Shown piece after piece: positions 1-7,934 of a DNA stretch of 32,786 nucleotides. The notes beneath the pieces are model-generated. The model ran no database searches, had not been told where the DNA came from, and was given only the letters and a program-made list of their open reading frames with translations. Position numbers and translations under genes: made by a program. The number at the start of each line of letters is the position of its first letter. Position 1 is the first letter of the stretch. This DNA comes from Eubacterium sp. (GTDB lineage Bacteria > Bacillota > Clostridia > Acetivibrionales > DSM-1351), in contig JAQSXC010000154.1 in assembly GCA_029266335.1 (NCBI GenBank), forward strand, positions 1 through 32,786. Direction: 5' to 3'.

Positions 1-380
1 TTTTGTTATGTTTCCATCTTTAGATGGTTGATGTCCCCAAAAGAATATACATTCTATGTCTATACCTTGCTTATATTTATCATATAGACTGTCAAGTGTG
101 TATGTCATCTTGCCATCTTTATTCCAAAGAAGGTAGTCATCATCATAATAATCTTCATCAGTGTATTCCTCTTCGTACCAGCCATGCCAGCCTACAGGTG
201 TTGGAAACATATCTTGATACTGTTTTTGTTCCTCTTTACTAAGAGAGGAATACCAATTCCCAAACTCGTATGCAAAATTTTCACCGTACCCCATTCTCCA
301 ACCGATGCTGTATCTACTGATATGTGGATACATAAACCATAAAGGAGCCATTGGGTTGTTAATATCATATTTTATCTTCA
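1..380 (-). CDS. NADAR-domain protein, N-terminal part, cut by window edge
   Basis: The reading frame runs minus from an ATG at 380 off the window edge, giving about 126 residues. It begins MKIKYDINNPMAPLWFMYP and reaches ECIFFWGHQPSKDGNITK, where the FFWGH element fits the start of the NADAR (DUF1768/YbiA-like) fold. The NADAR family hydrolyses N-glycosidic bonds of ADP-ribose-like or riboflavin-pathway substrates, and some members remove ADP-ribose from guanine in DNA. The first ~100 residues (Trp/Tyr/Asp-rich, with a DEDYYDDD acidic run) precede the recognisable part. A GGGGG run sits about 6 nt before the ATG. It lies 63 nt downstream of the 444-1127 gene on the same strand, so the two may be co-transcribed. 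The C-terminal catalytic half is outside the window, so the assignment rests on one motif and general look. Confidence 0.7.
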
Positions 381-443
381 TAAATTCCCCCAGGTTATAA
401 ACTATTCTGAATTATAATCTGCCCTGCAATACAAGGCAAAAAA

Positions 444-1127
444 CTACTTCATTAATCTATTCTGTGCTTCCTTGAGCACATTGTTAAGTGAATCTCTTAT
501 AACCTCAATTTTATAATCTTCAGTAATACATTCAAATAACTCATCATGAAATAGTAGGACGATATGCTTTTTAACATTCCAACTCTCTTTATTATAGTAT
601 GAATGTACGCTGTTTATTTTCATCTCATACTTTAACCATTTTGAGTTTTCAATAATATGTGCTCCATAAGGAACAAGTCCCTTTCCCCATAATGGATGTC
701 CATTTATTACTTCGTCATTGGCACCACCAAATTTCATTGAATAACACCTTATGAATTCAACTAACGCTAATTGTAGTACATCGTCACTTCTACTATCTAT
801 TACATTAGTATAAGTTCCGTCCCAATTAGGGTCTATTTCATTAATATAGTATATTAAAAAAGCCCTACCGTCTGCGGAAATAACATATGGGCATGGCGCA
901 CCTGTATCCCATTTTACGGTCCATTCTATAGGTATAGCAGTTTCTTCACCTTTCTCCAGTGAAAGTTGCCTTTGTAACATCAAGTTTTCTTCTTTTGCAG
1001 CGTTATATTCCTCCATTTCACCGCCTTTATGTTTTGGCGCAAGGGTTTTAACTGCATTTTCTAACCTAAGATTAGACCTTTTAAGTTTTTTCTCTATTTC
1101 AGACAAATTTGATTTTTTATAAAACAT
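444..1127 (-). CDS. Uncharacterised 227-residue protein
   Basis: A soluble protein of 227 residues with no signal peptide or membrane segment. Residues 1-60 are charged and probably helical or coiled-coil (KKSNLSEIEKKLKRSNLRL, then MEEYNAAKEENLMLQRQL). Residues 65-227 are a compact domain with conserved-looking stretches: EWTVKWDTGAPCPYVIS, LVEFIRCYSMKFGGANDE, HPLWGKGLVPYGAH and HIVLLFHDELFEC. I recall similar unnamed proteins in actinobacteria and firmicutes sharing the HPLWG..GL..YGA and FHDSTFEC-like motifs, but know of no assigned function. AGAAGGT lies about 6 nt before the ATG. It precedes the NADAR-domain gene by 63 nt. The gene is confident; the function is unknown. Confidence 0.85.
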   Translation of the reverse strand: MFYKKSNLSEIEKKLKRSNLRLENAVKTLAPKHKGGEMEEYNAAKEENLMLQRQLSLEKGEETAIPIEWTVKWDTGAPCPYVISADGRAFLIYYINEIDPNWDGTYTNVIDSRSDDVLQLALVEFIRCYSMKFGGANDEVINGHPLWGKGLVPYGAHIIENSKWLKYEMKINSVHSYYNKESWNVKKHIVLLFHDELFECITEDYKIEVIRDSLNNVLKEAQNRLMK

Positions 1128-1398
1128 TTCAATACCTTCTTTTTTACGTCTTTCTTCTCGGACTATAAAAGGGATAATTCGGCCTCTTTCAGATCTTTTT
1201 ACATACTAATAATATCAATAATTTTCCATATGGTCAAACAATGGATGGACAGCAAAAAACCACAGTTCCATTGCATTATCCGATGCAATTTCCCTATGGC
1301 TTCCAATAAATTTTTTAAGTTGTTAATTAACTTCTTCTGACAAAACTATTTTTAGCAGTGGCAGAAGTTTTTTATGGCAATACGACCATATTATATAA
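1128..1398. other. Intergenic region with possible decayed coding piece
   Basis: No intact gene here. On the minus strand 1215-1322 stays open for 35 codons after a stop and without a start near its beginning. Its translation has a protein-like stretch (ELWFFAVHPLFDHMENY) and may be a remnant. CTTCTG/CAGAAG arms near 1341-1370 (plus), with a long loop and a following T-run, could be a weak plus-strand terminator, but there is no plus-strand gene for it to serve. I see no clear terminator for recR. Confidence 0.3.
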
Positions 1399-1998
1399 TT
1401 ATATCTCACGTCTGCCTTCCAGTGCCTTTGCCAGTGTTACCTCATCAGCGTACTCCAGGTCTCCTCCCACAGGTATTCCGTGAGCTATTCTGGTAGTTTT
1501 TATACCTAACGGTTTAATAAGCTTTGAGATGTACATTGCTGTTGCTTCACCCTCAACATTGGGATTTGTAGCCAGAATTACTTCTTTTACTTCATTGCCC
1601 CCAAGCCTTCTTATTAATTCCTTGATACGTATATCTTCAGGTCCGATACCCATCATAGGTGAAATTGCACCATGCAATACATGGTACAGTCCCTTGAATT
1701 CTCTTGTACGTTCCATGGCTACCACATCTCTTGCATCCTGAACAACACAGATTGCCGACCTGTCTCTTGAAGTACCGCCGCATAAGGGGCATGGATCTAT
1801 ATCGGTGAGATTGCTGCACACTGAACAGTATTTGGTTTTTTGCTTTGCATCAAGTATTGAATTTGCCAGCCCCTGTACTTTTTCCATCGGCATGTTTATA
1901 ACATGAAAAGCCAGTCTTTGTGCCGACTTATGTCCAATACCGGGCAATTTCTGAAATTCCTCTACAAGCTTTGCAACAGGAACTGCGAAAAAGTCCAT
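1399..1998 (-). CDS. recR: Recombination mediator protein RecR
   Basis: RecR loads with RecF/RecO at gapped DNA to help RecA replace SSB. The 199-residue length is typical. The N-terminal helix-hairpin-helix ([19 protein letters not shown], about 11-29) is followed by a four-Cys zinc finger (C-x2-C...C-x2-[19 protein letters not shown], about 56-73). The Toprim domain follows ([33 protein letters not shown]), then the C-terminal [16 protein letters not shown] motif. The start MDFFAV is chosen because GGAGG sits 5 nt upstream of it; a longer frame from 2010 would place that RBS inside coding sequence. It lies 60 nt after ybaB, in the classic dnaX-ybaB-recR order. Confidence 0.98.
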   Translation of the reverse strand: MDFFAVPVAKLVEEFQKLPGIGHKSAQRLAFHVINMPMEKVQGLANSILDAKQKTKYCSVCSNLTDIDPCPLCGGTSRDRSAICVVQDARDVVAMERTREFKGLYHVLHGAISPMMGIGPEDIRIKELIRRLGGNEVKEVILATNPNVEGEATAMYISKLIKPLGIKTTRIAHGIPVGGDLEYADEVTLAKALEGRREI

Positions 1999-2058
1999 TT
2001 TAACCTCCATGTCCCCAATGAATTGTCACATTGCTTTTGAATAATGATTATAAATGAT

Positions 2059-2421
2059 TTAGAACAAGCCCGGGAATCCACCCAAACCTCCTGTAACCTT
2101 ACCCATCTCCGAATTTGCCAATTCATCGGCTTTTCTGAGAGCTTCATTAACCGCGCTCAATATAAGATCCTGGAGCATTTCTACATCATCCGGGTCTACA
2201 ACTTCAGGCTTAATAGTAATTTCCTTAATTTCCTTTTTACCTGTTGCAACTATGGAGATTGCTCCACCACCTACAGAAACCTCAACAGTTTTGCTCTCCA
2301 AATCCTGTTGAGCCTTTTCCATATCCTTTTGCATTTTTTGAGCCTGCTTCATGAGATTGTTCATATTTCCTCCTCCGAAGCCTCCTCCAAAACCACCGCC
2401 TGGGAATCCACCCTTTGCCAT
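2059..2421 (-). CDS. YbaB/EbfC family nucleoid-associated protein
   Basis: A small DNA-binding protein of 120 residues, normally found as a dimer. The Gly-rich N-terminus ([17 protein letters not shown]) leads into a long helix ([20 protein letters not shown]), then the beta-sheet core with [19 protein letters not shown] and [20 protein letters not shown], and ends in a Gly/Phe tail. These are hallmarks of YbaB. The start MAKGG is preferred: AAGGAGG is 9 nt upstream of it but directly abuts the earlier in-frame ATG at 2430. It lies between dnaX and recR, as in most Firmicutes. Confidence 0.97.
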   Translation of the reverse strand: MAKGGFPGGGFGGGFGGGNMNNLMKQAQKMQKDMEKAQQDLESKTVEVSVGGGAISIVATGKKEIKEITIKPEVVDPDDVEMLQDLILSAVNEALRKADELANSEMGKVTGGLGGFPGLF

Positions 2422-2557
2422 ATATAACATCCTCCTTAACTGGAATTTTTTAGTTTTGTATTTTTTCTAGGAACAATTATATAATAAATTCCTATATCAT
2501 AGGCTATTTTCCGCAAAAACCAGGTTTTATTTTATACTCGTTCCTTAATATTATAAC

Positions 2558-4309
2558 TTATTCGTCTATTATATCAAGGTGAACATTGAGTTTGCCTGCA
2601 ATTTCTCTTGCATTTTTCAGTAATGGGCTTTCCTGCTCCTCATCCTTTCCAGCCGACTGGCTCGGAACAATATTCTCAAGTTCTTCCTCGTCTATAAACC
2701 TGATGCGGACCTGTCTGCCCAGCTTCTTTAAAAAAGTACTCTGAAGCACTTCCAAATACTCGGGCTTTGCCACAACATTTTTAAAGGATCCGACACCAGT
2801 TGGGAAAACAACCATGATAGTTGATTCATCACCGGCTACAGCCCTCGTGGAAGCCAAATAGGTGACCAGCATCATTCTTCCGCTGGCCTTAAGGTCTGCT
2901 ATAATCTCCGGCCAGATTTCCAACGGCTGATGTGCTGCAGCATTCTTCACTCCGCTATTTTCAGCTGTAGATTTACTGCCGTCCGATACAGAGCCACCTG
3001 CTGCTGACGGAGGTGCAAAAGGATTTTGTGTTCCACCGCCACCCGGGACCGGCGGCACTCTATCCAATACCCTGCCCGAAGCCTGGCCTGGTGCGGTAAA
3101 GGCTGCCGCAGGCGCAGTATCGTTGGGATTCCGGGGTTGGGCTGCGCCTGCACCGGACCTTATGGCATTTTCAAGGTCAGAAATCCTTCCCAGCAAATCG
3201 CTGTTGTCACCGCTCTGCCCATAGCTGCCTACACTTATTGAAATCAGCATTACCTCAAGAAATACACGCTGGTTAAGAGCATATTTCAGCTGAGCTTCAA
3301 AGGCTGACAATTCCTTGATAATTGCAATAATTCTTTCTTTTGTAAAAGCTTGTGACTGCAGCATCATATTTTCAATGTACTGCTTGTTCAAATCAAGGAT
3401 ATCTGTTGGATTTTTTGTAATCTTGCAAAGAAGCAGGTTTCTGAAATACATTACAAGATCAGAAGCAAACCTTAGAATATCTCTGCCGTTTGAGGACAGT
3501 CTTTCAACACCGTTAACAAGTCCCTCAATATTTTTATCTTTTATATAATCAACAATTTCTGAAATAAAATCATCACTTACAATCCCTATTACATCCAGCA
3601 CATTCTGATGGGTAATAATATTATTACCTACAGCAATACATTGGTCAAGGATGCTTAGAGCATCTCTCAACGCACCGTCGGCCAATTTTGCAATCAACAG
3701 TGCAGCAGCATCTTCCAGAGTAATACTGCTTGCTCCGGCAATTACCCTGACTCTGTCTGCAATACTGCCCGGTGTTATTTTCTTGAAATCAAACCTCTGG
3801 CATCTGGAAAGTATGGTAGCGGGCAATTTATGAGGATCGGTGGTAGCCAGTATAAAAACCACATGGGCCGGAGGCTCCTCCAAAGTTTTGAGCAGTGCAT
3901 TGAATGCACCTGCTGATAGCATATGCACCTCATCTATGATATAGACCTTGTAACGGGCCTGGGAAGGTGCATAAACCACTTCATCCCTGATTTCTCTTAT
4001 GTTGTCAACGCTGTTGTTTGAAGCAGCATCTATTTCAACAACATCAAGAATGGAGTCGCTGAGAATTCCTCTACATATTTCACATTCATTGCAAGGGTCA
4101 CCATCCTTGGTATTCAGACAGTTGATTGCCCTTGCAAAAATTTTTGCCATGGTAGTTTTTCCTGTACCTCTGGTACCGCAAAAAAGGTATGCGTGTCCGA
4201 TACGTTCAGACTTTACAGTATTCTTGATAGTTCTGACCACATGCTCCTGCTCTACTACATCTTCAAAAACAAGAGGTCTCCATTTTCTGTATAATGCTGT
4301 ATAGGACAT
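2558..4309 (-). CDS. dnaX: DNA polymerase III subunits gamma/tau (clamp loader)
   Basis: The clamp-loader ATPase that loads the beta clamp and, through tau, ties the replisome together. It is 583 residues from MSYTALYRKWRP. Features in order: Walker A GTRGTGKTT (about 45-53), the zinc module with four Cys (64, 73, 76, 79), Walker B/DEAD-like VYIIDEVHML, sensor 1 ILATTDPHKLP, SRC arginine-finger motif ILSRCQRFDFKKI, collar domain to about 370, a Pro/Ala/Gly-rich linker (about 385-455), then a C-terminal tau domain. The start was chosen because AAAGGA lies 8 nt before it; upstream in-frame ATGs abut that RBS. Upstream, TTGTCC and TTATAT spaced 17 nt (around 4370-4400) could be a promoter just after the SRP RNA terminator. 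Confidence 0.97.
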   Translation of the reverse strand: MSYTALYRKWRPLVFEDVVEQEHVVRTIKNTVKSERIGHAYLFCGTRGTGKTTMAKIFARAINCLNTKDGDPCNECEICRGILSDSILDVVEIDAASNNSVDNIREIRDEVVYAPSQARYKVYIIDEVHMLSAGAFNALLKTLEEPPAHVVFILATTDPHKLPATILSRCQRFDFKKITPGSIADRVRVIAGASSITLEDAAALLIAKLADGALRDALSILDQCIAVGNNIITHQNVLDVIGIVSDDFISEIVDYIKDKNIEGLVNGVERLSSNGRDILRFASDLVMYFRNLLLCKITKNPTDILDLNKQYIENMMLQSQAFTKERIIAIIKELSAFEAQLKYALNQRVFLEVMLISISVGSYGQSGDNSDLLGRISDLENAIRSGAGAAQPRNPNDTAPAAAFTAPGQASGRVLDRVPPVPGGGGTQNPFAPPSAAGGSVSDGSKSTAENSGVKNAAAHQPLEIWPEIIADLKASGRMMLVTYLASTRAVAGDESTIMVVFPTGVGSFKNVVAKPEYLEVLQSTFLKKLGRQVRIRFIDEEELENIVPSQSAGKDEEQESPLLKNAREIAGKLNVHLDIIDE

Positions 4310-4430
4310 ACTCCCCATCCTTTCTAACTCCGGCACAAACAGGCTGGTGCCTTTCCTCAAATCTTCATATAATAAATTCTATCCATTAAGGACAAATAAA
4401 TAATAAATCATTTTTTTGCATAATACAATA

Positions 4431-4467
4431 CAAGCCTGTTCTTAGTCAATTGACCTGAACAGGCTTG
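4431..4467 (-). terminator. Rho-independent terminator of the SRP RNA
   Basis: Perfect 11-bp stem CAAGCCTGTTC/GAACAGGCTTG with a 15-nt loop, followed on the minus strand by the T-rich TATTGTATTAT. It stands about 20 nt after the SRP RNA 3' end and before dnaX. Confidence 0.8.
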
Positions 4468-4486
4468 ATCTGTTATAAAAATGAAT

Positions 4487-4754
4487 GGCCGTACACCCAT
4501 CGTCGATAGAAATATATAGCCGTTACCTTTACAGTTAACTCTAACCAGGTAACCTAGCGGCACACAGAATTTACCGCTTACCGCTGCTTCCTTCCGGATC
4601 TGACGGGGTTCACAGACTTCTATTGCGCAAGACCCAATTTTCATTGCCACTTATAAAGGGCAGGCACTACATACTTAAACCTAGGACAGGAATTCAATCC
4701 TGCTATAGCGGATTGCAGGTACAGGGCACCGCTACCTCCCCATCTAGTACGGCC
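4487..4754 (-). ncRNA. ffs: Large signal recognition particle RNA (scRNA, 4.5S/7S-like)
   Basis: The RNA scaffold of the signal recognition particle, binding Ffh and guiding membrane and secreted proteins. It is the long Gram-positive type with Alu domain, about 268 nt. Reading minus, the ends pair (GGCCGTAC at the 5' end, GTACGGCC at the 3' end). The Alu-side segment has GGGGAGGTAGCGGTGCCCTG and CAATCCGCTATAGCAGG. The universally conserved helix 8 has CAGATCCGGAAGGAAGCAGC, with GGAA tetraloop and asymmetric loop (plus strand about 4576-4611). It sits immediately upstream of dnaX, as in many Firmicutes. The exact mature ends are inferred from the terminal pairing. Confidence 0.95.
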
Positions 4755-4980
4755 AAAATTGGCTTATCGTAATGTATACTGATGCTTTGTTAAAAAGCAG
4801 TCTGTCCAACTTCAGTACACCTTACACATTATAACCTAAATACTGCCGCATAGCAATACATATTGTCTAGTAATATTTGTATTTTTTGATCACTTTAAAA
4901 TACCTGGTTTTAAGACACCTGTTATGCTTGCCGGTTTGTTATACCTCCCCGGAAAGCAGGTAAGTTATATATCAAATGTA
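4755..4980. other. Intergenic region between SRP RNA and the EFR1-type gene
   Basis: Holds the SRP RNA leader and promoter (4828-4856). No further gene or clear terminator for the upstream 4981-5871 gene is visible. Confidence 0.5.
4828..4856 (-). promoter_or_regulatory. Sigma-A-type promoter for the SRP RNA
   Basis: On the minus strand TTGCTA (4851-4856) and a perfect TATAAT (4828-4833) are spaced by 17 bp. The expected start near 4821 leaves a leader of about 65 nt before the paired 5' end of the SRP RNA, implying 5' processing. Confidence 0.75.
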
Positions 4981-5871
4981 TTATTTTTCGATTTTAAGAA
5001 GATACTTTCTTACAGGCTTCCACATAAGCCCTTTACAGCATTTTTCCACCTGCTCAAGTTCGATACCTTTCATCCGCCGTTCTACAGCAGTCAGGTTATA
5101 TCCATTTTTAAGAACCATAAAGCTCTTTGACTTTAAAGCATGTGAAGGACAATTGTAAATACATCTGTAGCACATAATGCAGTTTTCTTTAAATACAGGT
5201 TTTTTAACCCGCAGCTCTATGTTGTCAACCGGACAATGAGCAGCACACAAACCACAGCCGGTGCAATTATCGTCTATGGCCAACTCCTTCGCAAACTTGG
5301 CTGTGTTTTGTTTTTCCAGTTTTGTGATAAGCTTGCGAAACGGACCTTTTTTGTATTTCGTTCTTCTGACCTTTCCGCATAATAACTCATCCAGTATATT
5401 ATTAACTTTATCAGGAATTATTCTTAATAGCCACATAGCCATATGATCATTTATATTAAAAACCCAATTTGACGGCATACACATCATCCGTTCATATGAA
5501 ACTGTTAAACCTTTTTGTTCCAGAGCCCTGCAGCAATTATTTCTGCAGCCGGTATTAGGCCAGACCTCTCCTCCGCCGGATACCGAAATTACAGCTATTC
5601 TGTCACCTGTAATTCCGGTATTTTCAATCCAGCGGTAAATTGGATCAGGAGCATCAAAGGCATGAACAGGGAAAATCAATATTATTTGATCCACTGACAT
5701 ATTGGAATATCTGTTACAGTTTACAATAGACAGATCCAAATTGTTTTCTATAACTGTTATGCCCCTATTTGATAAATTAAATCTAAAAGTTTCTGCTATT
5801 CTTTTTACTCCGCCTGTTCCGGAGAAATAAACCAGCATTACTGATTTAATTTCATGAGCAATTTGTTCCAT
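4981..5871 (-). CDS. EFR1-type flavodoxin/ferredoxin fusion protein
   Basis: A putative electron-transfer protein of 296 residues joining an N-terminal flavodoxin-like domain to a C-terminal two-cluster ferredoxin. The FMN-binding loop is YFSGTGGVKRIAE (about 16-28), followed by LIFPVHAFDAPDP and VISVSGGGEVWPNTGC. The ferredoxin has two C-x2-C-x2-C-x3-C motifs (CTGCGLCAAHCP and CIMCYRCIYNCP), so two 4Fe-4S clusters are expected. No signal peptide. The family (EFR1, ferrodoxin) is known from clostridia, where its partners are poorly defined. The start MEQIAH is chosen because AAGGGG lies 8 nt upstream; an in-frame GTG three codons earlier abuts the RBS. It begins 22 nt after the TetR gene, so it is probably co-transcribed with and controlled by it. 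Confidence 0.9.
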   Translation of the reverse strand: MEQIAHEIKSVMLVYFSGTGGVKRIAETFRFNLSNRGITVIENNLDLSIVNCNRYSNMSVDQIILIFPVHAFDAPDPIYRWIENTGITGDRIAVISVSGGGEVWPNTGCRNNCCRALEQKGLTVSYERMMCMPSNWVFNINDHMAMWLLRIIPDKVNNILDELLCGKVRRTKYKKGPFRKLITKLEKQNTAKFAKELAIDDNCTGCGLCAAHCPVDNIELRVKKPVFKENCIMCYRCIYNCPSHALKSKSFMVLKNGYNLTAVERRMKGIELEQVEKCCKGLMWKPVRKYLLKIEK

Positions 5872-5893
5872 TAACTTCACCCCTTTTCAAATC

Positions 5894-6553
5894 TCAGGAA
5901 TTCATCCCAAACAGTCTATCTAAAAAGTTAATCGCTATATCATAATTATCCGTTTCTCCGTCAGGCATGAACCCTGTTACCCGAAAAAAGCTCAACCCGT
6001 AGATCATCGCCAAAAGAGCATACGCTTCTCGCTTTTCATCAGGTTTTTCCAGTGTATAAACCTGCTTTGCATAAGCCATCAACCTAGAGATGGCTTCTAC
6101 ATCTTCGGTATAAACTTCTCTCATGATATTTTTAAAATCCTCATCATTTGCAGCTTTTGATATGAAATGAATAAACAGCTTTGATATTTTTTTCTCGGGC
6201 AAATTTATGTTCTGAGGCATATCAGGAGTTGAGACGTTGATCATACTGCTATCCTGAGTATCCAATCTTGGTAATGAAGTTTCAACTATAGCCTTTAACA
6301 TTTGAAGGGGTGTTGTATCTTTATCGACAGAACCGGTTATTTTCAACTTGTATGATAGTAAAAAAGCTTTAAAGCTTTCCAGTATTAACTGCTTCTTGGA
6401 CTTAAAGTAGTATGACACAATTCCTTTAGAGGATCCGGTTTTTTCCGCAACCATATCCAATGTGAATTTTTCAATCCCTACTTCACAAATGCACTCCAGT
6501 GCCGCATTAATAGCTTCTGCTCTGCGAAATGGTTCCATTCCAAGTTTAGGCAT
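5894..6553 (-). CDS. TetR/AcrR family transcriptional regulator
   Basis: A ligand-responsive repressor of 219 residues. The N-terminal HTH runs FRRAEAINAALECICEVG, FTLDMVAEKTGSSKGIVSYY, then FKSKKQL: the SKG.VSYYFKSK recognition helix resembles BetI-like members. The remaining ~150 residues are the helical ligand domain. The start MPKLGMEPF is supported by GAGGA 9 nt upstream; the frame stays open upstream to 6646 but passes through the promoter. The promoter (TTGACT-17-TATAAT) and a small inverted repeat lie directly upstream, pointing to autoregulation together with the downstream EFR1-type gene. Confidence 0.92.
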   Translation of the reverse strand: MPKLGMEPFRRAEAINAALECICEVGIEKFTLDMVAEKTGSSKGIVSYYFKSKKQLILESFKAFLLSYKLKITGSVDKDTTPLQMLKAIVETSLPRLDTQDSSMINVSTPDMPQNINLPEKKISKLFIHFISKAANDEDFKNIMREVYTEDVEAISRLMAYAKQVYTLEKPDEKREAYALLAMIYGLSFFRVTGFMPDGETDNYDIAINFLDRLFGMNS

Positions 6554-6578
6554 ATGTACTTTTCCTCGTTTTTTATTT

Positions 6579-6627
6579 TGACCAGTCAGTATAAATAAAT
6601 TATATAATAAACTATATTTGTAGTCAA
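6579..6627 (-). promoter_or_regulatory. Promoter and likely autoregulatory operator of the TetR-EFR1 operon
   Basis: Minus strand TTGACT (6622-6627) and TATAAT (6599-6604) are 17 bp apart, a near-consensus sigma-A promoter. The inverted repeat TGACTGGTCA (6579-6588) lies just after the expected transcription start, a usual place for a TetR operator. The promoter is clear; the operator role is inference. Confidence 0.75.
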
Positions 6628-6728
6628 TAAATGTAAGACTTAACATTTATCATTAAAGTATTTGATTAATAAGATGTGGTATAAGACCTGAAGTTGAATG
6701 GAATATGTATGTTTAAAGGAGGAACAAA

Positions 6729-6812
6729 ATGAAAAAGCTTATAATGGCTTTACATTTATTATTATACCACGATTTTCCTGAAATAATGTTAAAATTGTAT
6801 AACAAATATTAA
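6729..6812 (+). CDS. Possible 27-residue small protein
   Basis: ATG at 6729 opens a 27-codon frame ending in TAA (MKKLIMALHLLLYHDFPEI then MLKLYNKY). It is preceded by AAAGGAGG with a 6-nt spacer, a near-ideal RBS. The peptide has a basic start and a short hydrophobic stretch (LIMALHLLL), so it could touch the membrane. It stands alone in a gap of about 460 bp, on the strand opposite to its neighbours. I see no convincing promoter. It may be a real small gene, a leader peptide or chance. Confidence 0.4.
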   Translation: MKKLIMALHLLLYHDFPEIMLKLYNKY

Positions 6813-6960
6813 TAAAATGTGAATTGTGGATGTTTTTTCTATATATCAAAGCAATATTGTTAGAAATATTCAAAAAGTACTTCCATACAAGTAAACAATT
6901 AGGTTTAAATAATTGCAGGCTTTATTACTCCTGAGGCTTGGTAATGCTGCCGGTAAAATA
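6813..6960. other. AT-rich intergenic stretch
   Basis: Between the small ORF and the DUF350 terminator I see no further ORF or strong structure. Confidence 0.4.
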
Positions 6961-6986
6961 AAAAATAGCACTCTTGTGCTATTTTT
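6961..6986 (-). terminator. Rho-independent terminator of the DUF350 operon
   Basis: Perfect 11-bp stem AAAAATAGCAC/GTGCTATTTTT with a 4-nt loop. T-runs flank it on both strands, so it could also stop plus-strand transcripts. It lies 29 nt after the DUF350 stop codon. Confidence 0.85.
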
Positions 6987-7015
6987 TATTTGGTATATGT
7001 AATTATAATCAGTTT

Positions 7016-7915
7016 TTACATTATAAAATTAACAATAATTGTGGCTATTCCTACATATAAAGCCACCTGTCCGATGGCTGCACCGACATTGTCCTGTTCG
7101 TATATTTCATTCCAGATATCTACCTTTACGATTGCTGTAAATATAAGCTTGAAGAGTACTGAAAGTATTCCGAAAATCACAAGACTTACACACAGAACTA
7201 TTGACACCGTCAATACTTCAAAATCCATACTGTAAAAGGACATAACACCTGATACTATAGTCTGTACCGCAAAGACAAAGCCTAAAAGCCCTATACCTGC
7301 TGCTGCATTGTTATCGATAAACAGCTCTTTGAAAAGAGTTGTTCTTCTTCTGAGAACAAAGGAATAGCACACAAGTGCTGCCAATACGGCGATCAGGAAT
7401 ATCATAATCTTTATAAGTATTACCAGACCAAGTCCGTTGATGATATCAATAAAATCTATGAACTTTATTATATTAACAAAAATAACCGAAAGAGATACTG
7501 AGAACAGTGCTGCACCAATATTTTTCTGTTCGCATATTTCTTTGTTAAGGCAAATCTTTCCATGATCATCACTTGCATCTATCAAATTAACGATATGCTT
7601 GGAGAACAGTCTCAATATTGTCAGAATTGCTATGTAAAATATTGTGTAGCCCAGACAAACCGCCAGATCAACAAAAATATTATCACTAACCGAACCTTTT
7701 ATACCATGTCCCGCAAGATATAATACCGGAAATACAAAGGCTCCTATAAATTCAATCCAAACTGCCAGATTATCACGAGTAAACAGTGCCTCCTTCAGGG
7801 ATACATCCCGAAGAACTATATTGTTGTAAATAATCCAACCAAGCATAAACCCTACTGTAAGTATTACAAAGCTAAAGGAAATGTCCTTCAAAAAAAAGCT
7901 TATATACTCTAACAT
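7016..7915 (-). CDS. DUF350 family integral membrane protein (YjfL-like)
   Basis: A 299-residue inner membrane protein with about eight hydrophobic segments. It contains two DUF350-like repeats (about 10-135 and 155-299). Each pairs a membrane helix couple with a short cytoplasmic motif resembling E/D-x-N-x-G/A-A-A-I, for example EQKNIGAALF (about 128) and EQDNVGAAIGQVALYVGIA (near the C-terminus). Function is unknown. AGGGGG lies about 8 nt before the ATG. It is the last gene of an apparent three-gene minus-strand operon, 19 nt after the DUF2491-like gene. DUF350 (YjfL) and DUF2491 (YjfK) genes are also neighbours in E. coli, so the pairing looks meaningful. Confidence 0.88.
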   Translation of the reverse strand: MLEYISFFLKDISFSFVILTVGFMLGWIIYNNIVLRDVSLKEALFTRDNLAVWIEFIGAFVFPVLYLAGHGIKGSVSDNIFVDLAVCLGYTIFYIAILTILRLFSKHIVNLIDASDDHGKICLNKEICEQKNIGAALFSVSLSVIFVNIIKFIDFIDIINGLGLVILIKIMIFLIAVLAALVCYSFVLRRRTTLFKELFIDNNAAAGIGLLGFVFAVQTIVSGVMSFYSMDFEVLTVSIVLCVSLVIFGILSVLFKLIFTAIVKVDIWNEIYEQDNVGAAIGQVALYVGIATIIVNFIM

Positions 7916-7934
7916 TTCAAATTCCCCCTACAAA

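Noticed and set aside
24-242. Plus-strand 72-codon frame
   Set aside because: It is antisense to the NADAR-domain frame, has no RBS and no protein-like features.
2044-2427. Plus-strand 127-codon frame
   Set aside because: Exactly antisense to ybaB; a mirror of its codon use.
2729-2735. TTTTTTA heptamer in dnaX, in the right phase for -1 slippage (as in HIV-1)
   Set aside because: It lies about 57 codons before the stop, far from where a gamma-length product would be made, and I see no clear stimulatory structure. Probably just Phe-Leu codons.
4408-4650. 80-codon minus frame
   Set aside because: It lies inside the SRP RNA and its terminator.
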